Origin: Alphaproteobacteria bacterium | GTDB taxonomy: Bacteria > Pseudomonadota > Alphaproteobacteria > Caulobacterales > Parvularculaceae | Direction: 5' to 3' | Assembly: GCA_030428745.1 (NCBI GenBank) | Contig: JAUIEG010000085.1 | Location: forward strand, 1 to 8,654 | Length of the DNA: 8,654 bases | Shown here: in pieces, positions 6,774 through 8,654 of the stretch | How the letters are laid out: the number at the start of each line of letters is the position of its first letter | Position numbering within the stretch: position 1 is the first letter of the stretch | Made by a program: the position numbers and the translations under genes | The notes under the pieces: model-generated | Databases searched by the model: none | What the model saw: only the letters and a program-made list of their open reading frames with translations | Told to the model about the DNA's origin: nothing

Positions 6774-7859
6774 TCAACGCACCAGAATGAGCCGTTCGGC
6801 AGCCCTTGTAACGCCCGTATAGAGCCAGCGCGCGCCATGTTCGCGGAACATATAGCTTTCGTCGAACAGGACGACGCTGTCCCATTGCGAGCCCTGCGCC
6901 TTGTGGACGGTGAGGGCGTAGCCATAGTCGAATTCGTCAGCGCCCTTGCGCTGGGGCCATGGCACGGCTTCGGGGCCGTCGGTGAAAAAGGCGCGGGGGA
7001 CGGAGACATTGACCGCCTTGCCGCCTTCTTCCGGATTGACGGAAAAGCGCACGCGCCCGCCGCGCGGACTCATGCGCTGTTTCACCGTCCACAGGCCGCC
7101 ATTCAGGAGGCCCTTTTTCTTGTTGTTCCGCAGGCAGACGAGTTTTTCGCCCGCTTCCGGCGAGGCGTCTGTATGTCCGTGCAGCTCGCGCAGGCGATCA
7201 TTGTAGCGCTTGCGCGTCTTGTTGGCGCCCACAAGGATCTGGTCGGCTTCCATGATCTCATCGGTCTCGACCTCTCGACGGGAAATGAGGCGGCATTGCT
7301 CTGACTGTTCGTCGAAGGGTTCGCCCTCGCGGATCGCCATGGAAAGACGGATGATCGGGTTGTCCGCCGCCTGACGGTGAATTTCCGTCAGCATGAAATC
7401 GGGTTCGCCCTCAGTGAAAAAGCCGCCGCCTTTAACGGGGGGCAACTGCGCCGGATCGCCGAGCACGAGCACCGGCTTGTTAAAGGAAAGAAGATCCTTG
7501 CCAAGGTCTTCATCCACCATGGAGCATTCGTCGATGATGATCAGGTCCGCGTCGGCGGCGGGCGCGTCATAACGGATGGTGAAGGAGGGTTCGCCTTCTT
7601 CCTCCACGCTCGATGGGCGATAGATCAGGGAGTGGATCGTCGTCGCGCCGACGCAACCCTTCTGGCGCATCACATGGGCGGCTTTGCCGGTGAAGGCGGC
7701 GAAGGCGACGTCGCCGCCGGCGTTTTCCGCAATATGGCGCGCCATGGTGGTTTTGCCCGCGCCAGCGTAGCCGAACAGGCGGAACACCTGTTTGTCGCGT
7801 TTTTTCAGCCACTCATCGACAGCGAGAAGGGCGTTATCCTGTTCGGGAGACCAGTTCAT
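6774..7859 (-). CDS. Compact superfamily-1 (Dda/RecD-like) ATP-dependent DNA helicase
   Basis: Helicase of 361 residues, close to the T4 Dda size and much shorter than RecD2. Motifs in order: SPEQ (Q-motif region, ~4-7), Walker A GYAGAGKTT (30-38, Lys36), motif Ia FTGKAA (56-61), TIHSLIY (74-80), Walker B IIIDECSMV (107-115), motif III GDPAQLPPV (134-142), motif IV TEIHRQ (158-163), motif V YALTVHKAQGSQW (314-326) and motif VI YTGVTRAAERL (347-357). All catalytic motifs are intact. In this family the enzyme unwinds DNA in the 5'-3' direction using ATP; a role in repair or replication restart is an inference. The frame has no alternative start upstream; ATG 7859 is preceded by no good ribosome site, so expression may be low or leader-dependent. 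It lies head to head with a small secreted-protein gene and upstream of DUF805. No RecB/RecC or RecD partner genes are visible. Confidence 0.9.
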   Translation of the reverse strand: MNWSPEQDNALLAVDEWLKKRDKQVFRLFGYAGAGKTTMARHIAENAGGDVAFAAFTGKAAHVMRQKGCVGATTIHSLIYRPSSVEEEGEPSFTIRYDAPAADADLIIIDECSMVDEDLGKDLLSFNKPVLVLGDPAQLPPVKGGGFFTEGEPDFMLTEIHRQAADNPIIRLSMAIREGEPFDEQSEQCRLISRREVETDEIMEADQILVGANKTRKRYNDRLRELHGHTDASPEAGEKLVCLRNNKKKGLLNGGLWTVKQRMSPRGGRVRFSVNPEEGGKAVNVSVPRAFFTDGPEAVPWPQRKGADEFDYGYALTVHKAQGSQWDSVVLFDESYMFREHGARWLYTGVTRAAERLILVR

Positions 7860-7882
7860 AAGGCTGTATGACGCGCGTCCGG

Positions 7883-7911
7883 TTGGCGTTCAATCAAATA
7901 ACTTCTACGAT
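7883..7911 (+). promoter_or_regulatory. Probable sigma-70-type promoter of the small secreted-protein gene
   Basis: TTGGCG (7883-7888) and TACGAT (7906-7911) are 17 bases apart, each matching the consensus at 4 positions, in the 93-base gap between divergent genes. The start point would lie near 7918, giving a leader of about 35 bases that contains GGGGAGG at 7934-7940 and GGGG at 7942-7945 ahead of ATG 7953. The region is AT-rich compared with its surroundings. Confidence 0.4.
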
Positions 7912-7952
7912 CAAGGCGATGTAGCACGAAGCTGGGGAGGCGGGGCAATCCC

Positions 7953-8366
7953 ATGGGAATTATGATTCGGTATATTGGATTTTTTCTTCTCATGATGCTG
8001 GCGTCGGCGCAAGCGGAGCCCGGAGAAGCTGAAAAAGATGCTCCCCAAAGGGAAGAAGTGCAGTTCCGTCTCGAAGAAACCGGTGAGACCCGGATGTGCA
8101 TTTTCTACTCGAAACTTGATGGCGTATCCCCGGTTGCAAAAAATACCTTTCTATTCTCGTATGAGGGAGAATATTACCTCAATACAACTCAGTCTGATTG
8201 TTATTATGACCCAGCAAAAAAAATTGATATTTCGTTCAACCTTAAATCGCCTAATCTATGCCGAAATGCATTTATGGAGATTATCGCGCCGGGCTATGAT
8301 CAGTGGTCGTATCGGCGTTGCACGTTGAGTGATTTTCGAAAGGTTCGACTGGTTGCCCTGGATTGA
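7953..8366 (+). CDS. Small secreted four-cysteine protein, possibly DUF6491-like
   Basis: Predicted periplasmic protein of 137 residues, unknown function. Residues 1-21 are a Sec signal peptide: Arg6, hydrophobic core ~8-17, then AQA before Glu22, the likely signal peptidase I cut. There is no lipobox cysteine. The mature part has exactly four cysteines (49, 83, 103, 123), suggesting two disulfides. The order 'RMCIFY ... EYYLN ... DCYYD ... CRN ... RRCTLSDFRKV' resembles the DUF6491 family, where a Cys-Ile start, a 'yy.l' strand and a C-terminal 'rC.v..i.kl' are usual; this is a weak judgement by eye. The gene is visibly AT-richer than its neighbours, especially around 8130-8270, and carries a run of eight A at 8216-8223, which could be prone to slippage. 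Start 7953 has GGGG upstream; ATG 7962 in the same frame is an alternative and keeps most of the signal peptide. Confidence 0.72.
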   Translation: MGIMIRYIGFFLLMMLASAQAEPGEAEKDAPQREEVQFRLEETGETRMCIFYSKLDGVSPVAKNTFLFSYEGEYYLNTTQSDCYYDPAKKIDISFNLKSPNLCRNAFMEIIAPGYDQWSYRRCTLSDFRKVRLVALD

Positions 8367-8369
8367 ATT

Positions 8370-8654
8370 TTAATCCAACTCCACCCATGTCGGCACATGG
8401 TCCGACGGCTTTTCTTTTTTATCGCCGGGCGCACGTTCCTTGCGGTCGACGCCCGCGTCCTTGAAACGGTCCGCGGCCTGCGGGCTTAACAAGAGATGGT
8501 CGATGCGGATGCCGTTGTCTTTTTCCCAGGCGCCGCGCTGATAATCCCAGAAAGTGTAACAGACGCCCTTGGGGTTGGCCTGCCGGATAGCGTCTGTCAG
8601 GCCGAGATTGAGGAGTTCGCGAAACGCCGCCCGGGTTTCCGGCAGGAACAGCGC
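8370..8654 (-). CDS. xthA: Exodeoxyribonuclease III, C-terminal part (5' end beyond window)
   Basis: Base-excision-repair AP endonuclease and 3'-5' exonuclease of the exonuclease-endonuclease-phosphatase fold. Only the last 94 residues are present. Family marks seen: TFWDYQRGAWEKDNGIRIDHLLLS, in which the WDYQ and NGIRIDH blocks belong to the DNA-binding and catalytic face, and the terminal KPSDHVPTWVEL, where the Asp-His pair is the conserved catalytic dyad of the ExoIII/APE1 group. The charged stretch DRKERAPGDKKEKPSDH carries the usual lysine/arginine link. The stop codon falls 3 bases after that of the secreted-protein gene on the other strand, so the two genes meet tail to tail with almost no spacer. 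Confidence 0.93.
   Translation of the reverse strand, partial: ALFLPETRAAFRELLNLGLTDAIRQANPKGVCYTFWDYQRGAWEKDNGIRIDHLLLSPQAADRFKDAGVDRKERAPGDKKEKPSDHVPTWVELD

Noticed and set aside
7377..7871. 164-codon plus-strand frame opposite the helicase gene
   Set aside because: It is antisense to the helicase Walker motifs, which fix the real coding strand.
8359..8377. TGGATT / AATCCA hairpin spanning both stop codons between the secreted-protein gene and xthA
   Set aside because: The stem is only six mostly AT pairs with no T-run after it on either strand, so it is not a convincing terminator.

Overview
The window looks like a stretch of chromosome from a moderately GC-rich alphaproteobacterium. This is inferred from codon choice and gene families (tandem-PAS membrane histidine kinase, DUF3137, DUF805, a Dda/RecD-like helicase, and a DCC / saccharopine-dehydrogenase-like / DUF4166 run). 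Genus cannot be fixed from sequence alone. I see no rRNA, tRNA, insertion sequence, CRISPR array or prophage marker. Most genes are housekeeping or conserved families of poorly known function.

Layout, left to right. (1) Positions 1-2447, minus strand: a large membrane-bound PAS sensor histidine kinase whose C-terminus runs off the left edge. (2) Positions 2635-3606, plus strand: a DUF3137 membrane protein, transcribed divergently from the kinase. (3) Positions 3684-5750, plus strand: a tightly packed three-gene unit of a DCC-family (DUF393) thiol oxidoreductase-like protein, a saccharopine-dehydrogenase-family NAD(P)-binding protein and a DUF4166 protein. Their reading frames overlap by 4 and 44 bases, so they are probably translated together. 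(4) Positions 5747-7859, minus strand: a bacterial PH-domain membrane protein, a DUF805 membrane protein followed by a clear intrinsic terminator, and a compact superfamily-1 helicase. The last codons of the DUF4166 gene and the PH-domain gene overlap tail to tail by 4 bases. (5) Positions 7953-8366, plus strand: a small, AT-richer gene for a secreted four-cysteine protein. (6) Positions 8370-8654, minus strand: the C-terminal end of exodeoxyribonuclease III, entering from the right edge.

The most interesting unit is the DCC / dehydrogenase / DUF4166 cassette. It looks like a small redox pathway acting on an unknown, perhaps lipid-like, substrate. The second is the small secreted cysteine protein, whose composition differs from its neighbours. 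I found no convincing new defence or mobile system. The long antisense open frames across the window are best explained as codon-bias shadows.
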